Below are positions 17,653 to 25,671 of a stretch of 64,000 bases of DNA, piece by piece. The stretch comes from Chryseobacterium koreense CCUG 49689 (GTDB taxonomy: Bacteria; Bacteroidota; Bacteroidia; Flavobacteriales; Weeksellaceae), in assembly GCF_001045435.1 (NCBI RefSeq), contig NZ_LFNG01000011.1, positions 52,091-116,090 of the forward strand. The letters run 5' to 3'. The notes beneath the pieces were generated by a model, which had not been told where the DNA came from, did not search any database, and was given only the letters and a program-made list of their open reading frames with translations. Position 1 is the first letter of the stretch. The number at the start of each line of letters is the position of its first letter. Both the position numbers and the translations under genes were made by a program.

Positions 17653-17904
17653 ATGAAAACACCGAACCGTTACCGAAAATTCATACCGGAACAAAAAAAG
17701 ATCGAACAACTGGAGAAACGCAGTCCGCGTTTCAAAAGAATCTACTCCGAATACGAGCTGATGTCTGAGGAATTATGGAATCTGGAAAATAGCGATGCCT
17801 CAAATATTCCAGACGATTTCCTGGAGGCTGTGAAGTTGCAAACCGAATATTTGGAAGACGAAATCCATGACTGGTTGCTGGATGATCATCCGTCTTCGCA
17901 ATAA
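17653..17904 (+). CDS. Small hypothetical acidic helical protein
   Basis: 83 aa, highly charged and predicted helical: MKTPNRYRKFIPEQKKIEQLE at the start and LEAVKLQTEYLEDEIHDWLLDD near the end. No family recognised. The longer frame starts before a run of about 13 A, so the ATG at 17653-17655 is more likely. A terminator-like hairpin follows. Confidence 0.65.
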   Translation: MKTPNRYRKFIPEQKKIEQLEKRSPRFKRIYSEYELMSEELWNLENSDASNIPDDFLEAVKLQTEYLEDEIHDWLLDDHPSSQ

Positions 17905-17929
17905 TTGCACCAAAATAATAGCTCAAAAA

Positions 17930-17952
17930 CTCATAGCAATATGGGTTTTTTT
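17930..17952 (+). terminator. Weak terminator
   Basis: CTCATA (17930-17935) pairs with TATGGG (17940-17945) including one G-U pair, followed by seven T. Confidence 0.5.
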
Positions 17953-17962
17953 CTTTTTTGGC

Positions 17963-17970
17963 TATCTTTG
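17963..17970 (+). promoter_or_regulatory. TAnnTTTG promoter element of CCA-adding enzyme gene
   Basis: TATCTTTG, 28 nt before the ATG at 17999; it excludes the longer start at 17867. Confidence 0.65.
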
Positions 17971-17998
17971 CACATTCTTAAAATCAGCCTACATCGCT

Positions 17999-19423
17999 AT
18001 GCAAATCAATCTTAAACAAAATAAAAACCTTGCCCTCTTCAAACTCATTTCCCGGGTTGCAGAAGTGAATAATCAATCGGTTTTTATTGTAGGCGGTTAT
18101 GTCCGCGATTTGCTGATGAAGCGCGAAGCACCAACTGACATCGATTTCGTGACCGAAGGAAACGGAATGGATCTCGCCAAAAAAACTGCTGCAGAAATAG
18201 ATCCCAAACTGAAAGTCTCCATTTTTAAAACTTATGGAACTGCAATGTTCAAACACAAAGGACTCGATCTGGAATTTGTCGGAGCACGAAAAGAGAGTTA
18301 TTCGGAAGATTCGCGAAAACCCTCGGTGGAAACAGGAACTCTGGAAGATGACCAAAAACGAAGGGATTTTACCATCAACGCTTTGGCGATTTCACTGAAC
18401 AAAGAAAATTTCGGCGAATTGATCGACCCGTTCGACGGACTTTTAGACCTTAAGCAAAAAATCATCCGAACTCCACTGGAACCGTCACAAACGTATTCCG
18501 ACGACCCATTGCGCATGATGAGGGCGATTCGTTTTGCCTCCACCTTGAATTTCAAGATTGAAGAAAATTCTTTGAACGCCATCAAAAATGAATCCGAGAG
18601 AATCAAAATCGTTTCCAAGGAAAGAATCATGGTGGAATTCAACAAGATCATGCTCTCAGAAAAACCGTCCGTCGGATTGAAGTTGATGGAGCAAACCGGA
18701 CTTTTGCCTTTAATCATCCCTGAACTTACCGCCCTGAAAGGTATTGAGGAAGTGGAAGGTCAAACCCACAAAGACAATTTCTGGCACACTTTGGAAGTGG
18801 TGGATAATATTTCCAAAAATACAGATCAACTCTGGCTTCGTTGGGCGGCATTGCTCCACGATATTGGAAAAGCACCCACCAAAAAGTTCGACAAAAAAAT
18901 CGGTTGGACTTTCCACGGACATGAGTTTGTGGGCTCGAAAATGGTGAAGCATCTTTTTCACCGGTTGAAACTCCCGCTTGGAACGGATATGAAATATGTG
19001 CAAAAGTTGGTGAAGTTGTCATCCAGACCCATTGCGCTGATCGATGATGGAACTTCGGATTCCGCATTGCGAAGGCTTTTGTTTGATTCCGGAGAAGATT
19101 TGGAAGATTTGTTCACTTTGTGCAAAGCTGACATTACCACTAAGAATGCAGGAAAACAGGAAAAATTCAAGAAAAATTTTGAGGTTGTTGCCCAAAAAAT
19201 CAAGGAAGTGGAAGAAAAGGATCAAATCCGAAATTTTCAGCCGCCAATTTCGGGTGAGGAAATCATGGAAATGTTTAAAATAAAACCTGGCCGAGAAATC
19301 GGAATCCTGAAGGAAAAAGTAAAGGAAGCCATTTTGGAAGGTGAAATTGCGAATGACAAAAACGAAGCCAAAGCATTTGTCATTAAGGAAGCCGCGAATC
19401 TCGGATTGAAGATTCAAGCGTAA
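17999..19423 (+). CDS. CCA tRNA nucleotidyltransferase family protein (HD domain)
   Basis: 474 aa. Residues about 25-150 form the class II nucleotidyltransferase head: VGGYVRDLLM, then the carboxylates in PTDIDFVTEG, and RRDFTINALA with FDGLLDL. RMMRAIRFAS belongs to the RNA-binding neck. A C-terminal HD domain follows (LLHDIGKAPT). Members add or repair the 3' CCA of tRNA; related paralogues act as poly(A) polymerases. Since the local tRNA gene does not fully encode CCA, such an enzyme is needed. Confidence 0.92.
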   Translation: MQINLKQNKNLALFKLISRVAEVNNQSVFIVGGYVRDLLMKREAPTDIDFVTEGNGMDLAKKTAAEIDPKLKVSIFKTYGTAMFKHKGLDLEFVGARKESYSEDSRKPSVETGTLEDDQKRRDFTINALAISLNKENFGELIDPFDGLLDLKQKIIRTPLEPSQTYSDDPLRMMRAIRFASTLNFKIEENSLNAIKNESERIKIVSKERIMVEFNKIMLSEKPSVGLKLMEQTGLLPLIIPELTALKGIEEVEGQTHKDNFWHTLEVVDNISKNTDQLWLRWAALLHDIGKAPTKKFDKKIGWTFHGHEFVGSKMVKHLFHRLKLPLGTDMKYVQKLVKLSSRPIALIDDGTSDSALRRLLFDSGEDLEDLFTLCKADITTKNAGKQEKFKKNFEVVAQKIKEVEEKDQIRNFQPPISGEEIMEMFKIKPGREIGILKEKVKEAILEGEIANDKNEAKAFVIKEAANLGLKIQA

Positions 19424-19444
19424 TCTCCTTCCACATAAAATAGA

Positions 19445-19480
19445 AAACCCTTTCAAACCAATGGTTCGGAAGGGTTTTTT
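19445..19480. terminator. Bidirectional terminator
   Basis: AAACCCTT (19445-19452) pairs with AAGGGTTT (19470-19477), with a nested AACCA/TGGTT pairing and a T tract. It separates the convergent CCA-adding enzyme and lipoprotein genes. Confidence 0.8.
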
Positions 19481-19497
19481 AAGATATTGATTTGAAT

Positions 19498-20547
19498 TTA
19501 GTTTTTGTAAAAACCGTTGGTTGAAATCCCGGTAGTGATGGTTTTCATCAAAGTTCCGGAAAGGTTGTAGATTCTCACTTTGCTGTCGCCGGTGAAATTC
19601 GGATCAGAGACAAATACTTTAGAATCGATGATATTAAATCCATAAATAAAACCTGTGGCAACATCAAAAAGTGGAGTAGCGTTGCTGCCATCAAGTCGGT
19701 GAACTTTCTTCTCTGCCGTCACGAAATAAACCTGACCCCCATCTACCGCTAATTTTTCTCCGTATGGAATGTCAAACACTTCCTGTTGGGTAAACGCGCC
19801 GGTTTTTGAATTGATTTTGTAGAGGTAAGTATAAACCGCATCAGAAGTTAAAACATAGGTCGAAGTCTGATCAGAGACCAAATCACGGATGATTCCCGTA
19901 TCGTTCAGCGTTATGGTTTTGTCCACGGTATTTGTCAAAGGATTAATTCTTGAAATGGTGTGTCCGGTCGCAATTTCATTGTAGTTGGTGTCATAAGTCA
20001 AACCGTCGGTCTGCACATAGATAAAACCGTCAGATGAGGTGATTTTCTCAGCATAATTTGGGAAATCAATACTTTTTACGAAAGCATTTGCATTGTCATA
20101 AATATTCACCTTTTTCACGTTGCTGAAATTGTTGTTGGTCACATAAATGTTGTTCGTGGAAAATGCGATGTATCTTGCCTGTTCCAGATTGGTAGTGATG
20201 GAACCGGTTTTTTTGAAGGTATATCGGTTCACGATTTCAATTTTATTCGGAACATTCAGAACCAAATAGGCCAAATCACCTCTGAAGCCAATCGATTGCA
20301 AAACATTTCCCAAACTTGCATTGGAGTTATTGTTTTTGAAAATCTGGTCTTCCTGAGTGACTAAGTCGTTGGAAAGATAGGTCACCGTGGAAGTGGGTGT
20401 GGAAAAACCACCTTCATTGGTGATCAGGATTCCGTTTTCATATTTCCCGAATGAAACCGGTGTCGGAGCTTGATCGTCTTTGCGGCAGGAAATGTTGAAC
20501 AATAAAGTTCCTGCGAGAAGCAGTGTGGAGATTTTTGAAAATTTCAT
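19498..20547 (-). CDS. Beta-propeller surface lipoprotein, BtuG-like
   Basis: 349 aa. The lipoprotein signal ends FNISC and the following residues RKDDQ match the Bacteroidota surface lipoprotein export signal (Lys then two acidic residues). The body is a repeat of short beta strands in YncE/DUF5074 style (ENGILITNEGGF, NNIYVTNNNF, DGFIYVQTDGL, GGQVYFVTAEKK, DSKVFVSDPNF), consistent with a seven-bladed propeller. It starts 9 nt after the riboswitch-controlled receptor gene. In Bacteroides, BtuG is a surface propeller that captures cobalamin and hands it to BtuB; by position and architecture this protein is inferred to do the same. Sequence similarity to BtuG itself was not tested. Confidence 0.7.
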   Translation of the reverse strand: MKFSKISTLLLAGTLLFNISCRKDDQAPTPVSFGKYENGILITNEGGFSTPTSTVTYLSNDLVTQEDQIFKNNNSNASLGNVLQSIGFRGDLAYLVLNVPNKIEIVNRYTFKKTGSITTNLEQARYIAFSTNNIYVTNNNFSNVKKVNIYDNANAFVKSIDFPNYAEKITSSDGFIYVQTDGLTYDTNYNEIATGHTISRINPLTNTVDKTITLNDTGIIRDLVSDQTSTYVLTSDAVYTYLYKINSKTGAFTQQEVFDIPYGEKLAVDGGQVYFVTAEKKVHRLDGSNATPLFDVATGFIYGFNIIDSKVFVSDPNFTGDSKVRIYNLSGTLMKTITTGISTNGFYKN

Positions 20548-20556
20548 GTTTAAATT

Positions 20557-22386
20557 TTAAAAGTTGATTAATAAATTGACGCTGTAATTCCTTTTTGGCA
20601 AAGGATAAAAAGCGGTGGTTTCATAAATTTGGTCAAAGATATTCTGGATTTTAAAACCGAATCGATAATGTTTTAAAAAAGTCAGATTCAATCCAGCGTT
20701 GGCCACAAAATAAGATTTTAAAGCGTCCGAAATGCTTTCGTCTGAAGTAGTGAAAGTCAATCCGTTGTACATTCCCTGCAAGAAAATTTCTGCAAAATCA
20801 TAGCGGTAACTTGCATTGGCAAAGAATTTATATTTTGGGACATACATCAGAAAACGGTTGGTTTCCAAATCTTTCGAATGGGTGAAAATAAAACCTGCTG
20901 AAATTTTCGCATGGTTTTTTCCAAAACTGTTCTCGAAATCCAGTTGTGATTCCAAACCATAAGATTCTACTTTTTCTGTGTTAATGGGCGACCAAATTCC
21001 CGAAGAAGTCGGCAGCCAACGAATCATATTCTCGATTTGCATATAATAAGGAGTCAGATTGAGCTTGAAATTCTTGTACTTGAAACGGTTTCCGAGTTCT
21101 GCCTGATGAGAAATTTCCGGCTTTAAATCCAGATTGCCGCCCGGTTTCCAATAAAGGTCGTTGAAAGTGGGGTATCTGAAATTTTTGGAAGCGTTGAAAG
21201 TCAAAGAATAGTAATCTGCGAGCTGAATATTTCCTGAAAAAGAAAACAAAAACGGCGCTTCAATTTTTTCCACGAATTCCTTTTTCGCACCGGCCTCCAA
21301 ATACATTTTTTTCGAAGGTTTCCAGCGAATCAAACCCGCTACAGAACCTGCATTCCTGGATATATTCTGAATTCCTGAAAGGTAACCTTCCGCTTTGTTC
21401 ACTTGAAATTCGGTGATCAGGTTGAAATCTATTTTTTCTTTGATGGAATAATTAAAATCATTTTTTGCGATATAGTTTTTCCCAATTCCACCGCTGCTTT
21501 TGGGATTGTCGATGTTTTGGAAGTAGTCGAATTCTTCCTCCAAATAAGCCCACTTCAAAATATTCTGAACTTTTTCGCCCCTGAAATTCCAACTCAGCAA
21601 ACTTCTGAAATTATCGGTAAGGTATTTCGTTTTTGTGGAAAACTCCGAGAAAATCGGGTAGTGCTGATTTCCACTGTACAGCTGGCTTTGCCAAAAAACC
21701 GTATTCCGATCATCGATTTTGTAGCCGAAACCTAAACTGAAATTTTTATTGTGGTATTGCCCGTTAAGATTGATATATTGCTTCTCTGGAACTTCGTAAT
21801 TATTCTCACTTTCCGAATAATTCGCGGCCAGTTTCACGCTGAGTTTTTCATTGCTGAAAGAAGATTTTAAAAAAGTGTTGTAAGTTTCAAACGAACCATA
21901 TTCAAAGAATGCGGAATTCTTCAAACCGCGATTAAAACTCAATTCGTTGTTCAGGTGAATTGTTCCGCCGATTGCCGAACTGCCGTAAATCACACTTCCT
22001 CCGCCGGATTGGATTTCGAGATGATCGTAACCGAGAAGATTGAGATTGTTGAGGTCGCCTTGACCAAGAAACTGCGAATTCACATTAATTCCGTTCCAAA
22101 CGAATGCGGTTTGCTGCGCCGTGGTTCCGCGAAAAGAGGGAGCCGAAACCATTCCGCGTCCACTTTCCTTGATATAGATCGGAGATTGAAATCGGAGAAC
22201 TTCCGAAAGATTGGTAGCGTTTTTCAGTAAATCCTCTTCCTTTAATTTGGAGGTCTTCTGGATTTTTTTGGCGTTAACGAGTTGATTGTCAAAGATAAAA
22301 ACCGTGTCTATGGTTTTTTCCTGTGCAGCAATCGAGAACGAAAACAACAGCAATACTGCCGATAAAATAGGTAAGGTCTTGAACAT
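20557..22386 (-). CDS. btuB: TonB-dependent cobalamin receptor, BtuB-like
   Basis: 609 aa. Signal peptide MFKTLPILSAVLLLFSFSIAAQ, a TonB box region (KTIDTVFIFD), a plug domain (LSEVLRFQSPIYIKESGRGMVSAPSFRGTTAQQTAFVWNG broken over residues 58-98, then QSGGGSVIYGSSAIGGTIHL), and a 22-strand-type barrel to the end with terminal aromatic-rich YSVNLLINF. The leader holds a cobalamin riboswitch, so the substrate is a corrinoid. It takes up cobalamin across the outer membrane with energy from TonB. Confidence 0.9.
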   Translation of the reverse strand: MFKTLPILSAVLLLFSFSIAAQEKTIDTVFIFDNQLVNAKKIQKTSKLKEEDLLKNATNLSEVLRFQSPIYIKESGRGMVSAPSFRGTTAQQTAFVWNGINVNSQFLGQGDLNNLNLLGYDHLEIQSGGGSVIYGSSAIGGTIHLNNELSFNRGLKNSAFFEYGSFETYNTFLKSSFSNEKLSVKLAANYSESENNYEVPEKQYINLNGQYHNKNFSLGFGYKIDDRNTVFWQSQLYSGNQHYPIFSEFSTKTKYLTDNFRSLLSWNFRGEKVQNILKWAYLEEEFDYFQNIDNPKSSGGIGKNYIAKNDFNYSIKEKIDFNLITEFQVNKAEGYLSGIQNISRNAGSVAGLIRWKPSKKMYLEAGAKKEFVEKIEAPFLFSFSGNIQLADYYSLTFNASKNFRYPTFNDLYWKPGGNLDLKPEISHQAELGNRFKYKNFKLNLTPYYMQIENMIRWLPTSSGIWSPINTEKVESYGLESQLDFENSFGKNHAKISAGFIFTHSKDLETNRFLMYVPKYKFFANASYRYDFAEIFLQGMYNGLTFTTSDESISDALKSYFVANAGLNLTFLKHYRFGFKIQNIFDQIYETTAFYPLPKRNYSVNLLINF

Positions 22387-22429
22387 TTTCAGGGCTTTTC
22401 CTCCGAAAGCAATTTTTAGGGTTAATTTT

Positions 22430-22603
22430 CAGCAAGGTCTCCTGACTTTCACATTTCTGCGCCTTCTCTTCATTTTGTGAAAATGGCTGGTTTGCAGAAA
22501 CTCTTTGCGGAATTAAGGAATTATTAATTCTTACTTAATCCTCCGTGATTTACAGTTGCGGGGACAGTTCGCGGATTTCACGCGATTCCCTTTTCTGAAA
22601 GTT
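22430..22603 (-). ncRNA. Cobalamin riboswitch
   Basis: On the minus strand the leader reads AATCGCGTGAAATCCGCG, then the conserved B12-box core ACTGTCCCCGCAACTGTAA (about 22551-22570), and near its 3' end the GTCAGGAGACC element (about 22430-22441). It ends about 44 nt before the btuB ATG. Binding of adenosylcobalamin is expected to lower expression of the btuB-btuG-like unit. Confidence 0.93.
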
Positions 22604-22606
22604 TTA

Positions 22607-22614
22607 CAAAGATA
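22607..22614 (-). promoter_or_regulatory. TAnnTTTG promoter element of the riboswitch transcript
   Basis: TATCTTTG on the minus strand directly upstream of the riboswitch; the transcript would start near 22602. Confidence 0.65.
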
Positions 22615-22703
22615 GTTTTTTTAATGATGGAAATACGGATTTTGGCTAACAAAATTGCAGGAAACTATTTTCATTTGGGACAGTTTTTTTTGAGGCTACA
22701 GTT

Positions 22704-24779
22704 TCAGTCCACCTCTTTTTCTGTTTTCCTCTTCAAATATTTATACGTCTCAATCTGCGACCGCACCTCGGTTTTTCCGCTCTCCACGTATTTGTTGCTC
22801 ATTTTTTTGTCCAGGATTCTGGCTTTTACATTGTCATTTAACTGGATTTCCAGAATGTCCATGAGTTCTTTTTTCAGGTTTTTCTGGGTGATTTTTGCGG
22901 CGGCTTCAATCCGGTAATCCAGGTTTCTGGTCATCCAGTCCGCCGAAGAAATGTAGAGGTCTTCACTGCCTTTGTTGTAGAAATACATCACTCTGGCGTG
23001 TTCCAAATATTCATCAACAATACTTATTGCCTGGATTTTTTGTTTGAATCCCTTTTGGTTCACCGCACAATAAATTCCTCGAACAATCATCTTCACTACT
23101 ACTCCGGCTTTTGCGGCGTCGTAAAGTTTGCTAATCAGATTCCGATCGCTTACTGAATTGACTTTGATGATCATTTCGGCTTTTCGCCCCGCTTTTGCCT
23201 CCTCAATTTCCTGCTCGATGTGGCGCACGATTTTCTCACGCATGAACTGCGGACAAATCATCAGATTTTTGCAGGTTTTCAAAACGGGATTTATGTCGTC
23301 TTTTGGTTTTCGCAATACGTGGAATACTTTATTGATGTCTGCCATAATTCCTCTGTCAGAAGTCATCAGCAAATGGTCACCATAGATTTTTGCTGTTTTC
23401 TCATTGAAGTTTCCGGTGCTTACAAATCCGTACTGAATGGTTTTGTTGTGGACTCTTTTTTTGATGACGCAAAGTTTCGCGTGAACTTTTTTATTGGGAA
23501 TTCCCACTAAAACTTTCACCCCTTCCTGTTCCAGAATTTCCTTCCATTCCAGATTGCTTTCTTCATCAAATCTTGCCCGAAGTTCCAGCATCACCGTTAC
23601 TTCTTTTCCGTTCCTCGCGGCATTAATTAACGCGTTCACGATCTTGGAATTACTCGCCAATCGGTACGCGGTAATTTGAATGGATTTCACATCGGGATCC
23701 ATCGCGGCTTCACGCATCAGATCGATTACGGGAGTGTAGGTGTGATAGGGAAAAGTGAGCAGCACATCTTTTTTCTGAATCACATCGGTAACTCTTTTTC
23801 CAACAAATTCCTGGTGGTCGAAGGAGGTTCTTTCTTCGGGCTTTTTATAAGCTTTGAAAACATCCGGGAAATCCATGAAGTGTCTGAAATTGTGAATTTT
23901 TCCTCCGGGAATGATGCTGTCTTTTTTGCTGAGGTTCAGTTTCCGGATCAGGAATTCCAACAATGCTTTGTCCATTTCTTTATCAAAAACAAACCGGGTT
24001 GGTTTTCCTTTTCTCCTCGATTTAATCCCTTTTTCAATTTTTTCGGCCAGGGTAGTTTTAATGTCATTGTCCAAATCGAACTCCGCATCTTTAGTGACTT
24101 TGAAACAGTTTGCCTCAAAATCGTCATAGCCAAAATAGGAGAAAATGTGGGGTAGGTTGAATGTGATGACATCTTCTAATAGCATCACCGTTTTTTCATC
24201 TTTATCTTCGGAAGGAAGCAGCACAAATCTGCCAATAATCCGCGACGGAATCTCAATGATGGCGAATTTGCTTTCATACTGCCATTCTTTTTTCCGCATC
24301 GCAATTCCCAAGTAGAGTGATTTGTCCCGCAAATAGGGCATCGGAACATTATCGTGCAGCAAAATTGGAATCACGTTGCTTTCTACCACTTCATCGAAAT
24401 ATTTCCGAACGAATATTTTTTGTTCTGGACTGAGATTCTTGGCGCTTTTAATAAAGATTTTCTGCTCCGCCATCTCCAGCTGGATTTTCTTCCAGGTTTT
24501 GTCAAAATCCTGCAGTTGTTTGATGACGATTTCGTTGATGTTCTGCAGAATTTTTGATGGCGGCTGATAAAATGATTCCGTGATGAATTTATCCTTGAAG
24601 TCCATTGCACGCTTTAATCCGGCGACACGCACCCTGAAGAACTCATCCAAATTATTGGAGAAAATGCCCAGAAATCGTATTCTGAGGTGGAGCGGTACGT
24701 TCTCGTCCATTGCTTCCTGCAAAACTCTTTCATTAAAGGCAAGCCACGTGATGTCTCTCGGATTAAACTGATTCGGCAT
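22704..24779 (-). CDS. ppk1: Polyphosphate kinase 1
   Basis: 691 aa, full length for PPK1. The N-terminal domain begins FNPRDITWLAFNERVLQEA and contains NNLDEFFRVRVAG. The catalytic phospholipase-D-like domains show FPYHTYTPVIDLMREAA, VHAKLCVI with the phosphorylated His, and the second HKD-like region ending RNLDYRIEAAAKI. It reversibly makes polyphosphate from ATP at the membrane face of the cytoplasm. The ATG at 24777-24779 was chosen because a full promoter lies just upstream. Confidence 0.95.
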   Translation of the reverse strand: MPNQFNPRDITWLAFNERVLQEAMDENVPLHLRIRFLGIFSNNLDEFFRVRVAGLKRAMDFKDKFITESFYQPPSKILQNINEIVIKQLQDFDKTWKKIQLEMAEQKIFIKSAKNLSPEQKIFVRKYFDEVVESNVIPILLHDNVPMPYLRDKSLYLGIAMRKKEWQYESKFAIIEIPSRIIGRFVLLPSEDKDEKTVMLLEDVITFNLPHIFSYFGYDDFEANCFKVTKDAEFDLDNDIKTTLAEKIEKGIKSRRKGKPTRFVFDKEMDKALLEFLIRKLNLSKKDSIIPGGKIHNFRHFMDFPDVFKAYKKPEERTSFDHQEFVGKRVTDVIQKKDVLLTFPYHTYTPVIDLMREAAMDPDVKSIQITAYRLASNSKIVNALINAARNGKEVTVMLELRARFDEESNLEWKEILEQEGVKVLVGIPNKKVHAKLCVIKKRVHNKTIQYGFVSTGNFNEKTAKIYGDHLLMTSDRGIMADINKVFHVLRKPKDDINPVLKTCKNLMICPQFMREKIVRHIEQEIEEAKAGRKAEMIIKVNSVSDRNLISKLYDAAKAGVVVKMIVRGIYCAVNQKGFKQKIQAISIVDEYLEHARVMYFYNKGSEDLYISSADWMTRNLDYRIEAAAKITQKNLKKELMDILEIQLNDNVKARILDKKMSNKYVESGKTEVRSQIETYKYLKRKTEKEVD

Positions 24780-24800
24780 TTTCGGGGTTATATGATTGCT

Positions 24801-24830
24801 CAAAAATAGAGATTTCAGTGAAAATTTCAA
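24801..24830 (-). promoter_or_regulatory. Promoter of ppk1 (TTG-N19-TATTTTTG)
   Basis: On the minus strand TTG (24828-24830) and TATTTTTG (24801-24808) with exact 19-nt spacing; leader of about 16 nt. Confidence 0.75.
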
Positions 24831-24922
24831 TGACAAAGGTGGAAATTTAATATTGAAGACTTTGTCTTGGCCAAATCTTCGTGGGCAATCGTGATAAATG
24901 TCACGAAATCAATTCTTTATTA

Positions 24923-24938
24923 TATGACTATAGTCATA
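24923..24938. promoter_or_regulatory. Crp/Fnr-type palindrome before the fasciclin gene
   Basis: Perfect 16-nt palindrome TATGACTATAGTCATA (TATGA-N6-TCATA). Its centre lies 30.5 nt before the -7 element TACTTTTA at 24961-24968, which puts it near -42, the class II activator position. Confidence 0.65.
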
Positions 24939-24960
24939 CTACATCATCAGAAAATCTGAC

Positions 24961-24968
24961 TACTTTTA
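24961..24968 (+). promoter_or_regulatory. -7 element of the fasciclin gene
   Basis: TACTTTTA, 7/8 match, 16 nt before the ATG. No TTG lies at the ideal -33 position; the palindrome overlaps where an activator would replace it. Confidence 0.5.
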
Positions 24969-24984
24969 ACAAAAAATTAAACAG

Positions 24985-25542
24985 ATGAAAAGGTCAATTC
25001 TAATTTTAAGTATGGTGGGATTTGCATTGCTTTCTTGCCAGAAAAACGAAGCAGCGGCAGCTGAAAACACAGCTTCTGCAACTACTGAAACCGTAGGACA
25101 CGGACAGGAAGGAGTACAGGACGAGGATTCCAATCCGAACATCGTGCAACTTGCAGTGAAAAATCCGGATCTTTCCACATTGGTGAAAGCGGTTCAAACA
25201 GCAGGATTAACTACTTCTTTGAGCAACGCAGGTCCTTTCACGGTTTTTGCACCTGTCAATGCGGCTTTTGACAAATTGCCGAAAGGTACCGTTGAAGATC
25301 TGCTGAAACCTGAAAACAACGGGAAACTCACCGATATTTTGGGTCATCATACCTATGTGGGCGTGATCAAGGAAGATCAAATGAGCGACGGACAAAATCT
25401 AGGGATGGTGGACGGAAAAAATATTACCATCAAAATGGTGGATGGAAAACCAACCATCAATGGGACAGCACATATTTTAGCAACTGTTCCGGCTTCTAAC
25501 GGTATCGTTTATGCAATTGACGAAGTGATCGTTCCGGAATAA
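24985..25542 (+). CDS. Fasciclin-domain lipoprotein
   Basis: 185 aa. Lipoprotein signal MKRSILILSMVGFALLSC, an Ala/Thr/Glu linker to about residue 50, then one FAS1 domain (about 52-184) with GPFTVFAPVNAAFDKLP, ILGHHTYVG and ILATVPASNGIVYAIDEVIVP. FAS1 domains mediate adhesion or protein contacts in the envelope. It shares a regulatory palindrome with the nos promoters, so it probably responds to the same signal. It converges with the oxidase-like gene. Confidence 0.9.
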   Translation: MKRSILILSMVGFALLSCQKNEAAAAENTASATTETVGHGQEGVQDEDSNPNIVQLAVKNPDLSTLVKAVQTAGLTTSLSNAGPFTVFAPVNAAFDKLPKGTVEDLLKPENNGKLTDILGHHTYVGVIKEDQMSDGQNLGMVDGKNITIKMVDGKPTINGTAHILATVPASNGIVYAIDEVIVPE

Positions 25543-25671
25543 AAAGATGTAATAGTTTATTAAATTTAATGTTTTTTGGTGCGGTTTCAGGATTTCTTGG
25601 AACCGCTTTTTTGTGGAATTAAGAAAAAGGCCGATTTAAACAGCTGCCATTTTCAAAATGTGCGTTTCGAA

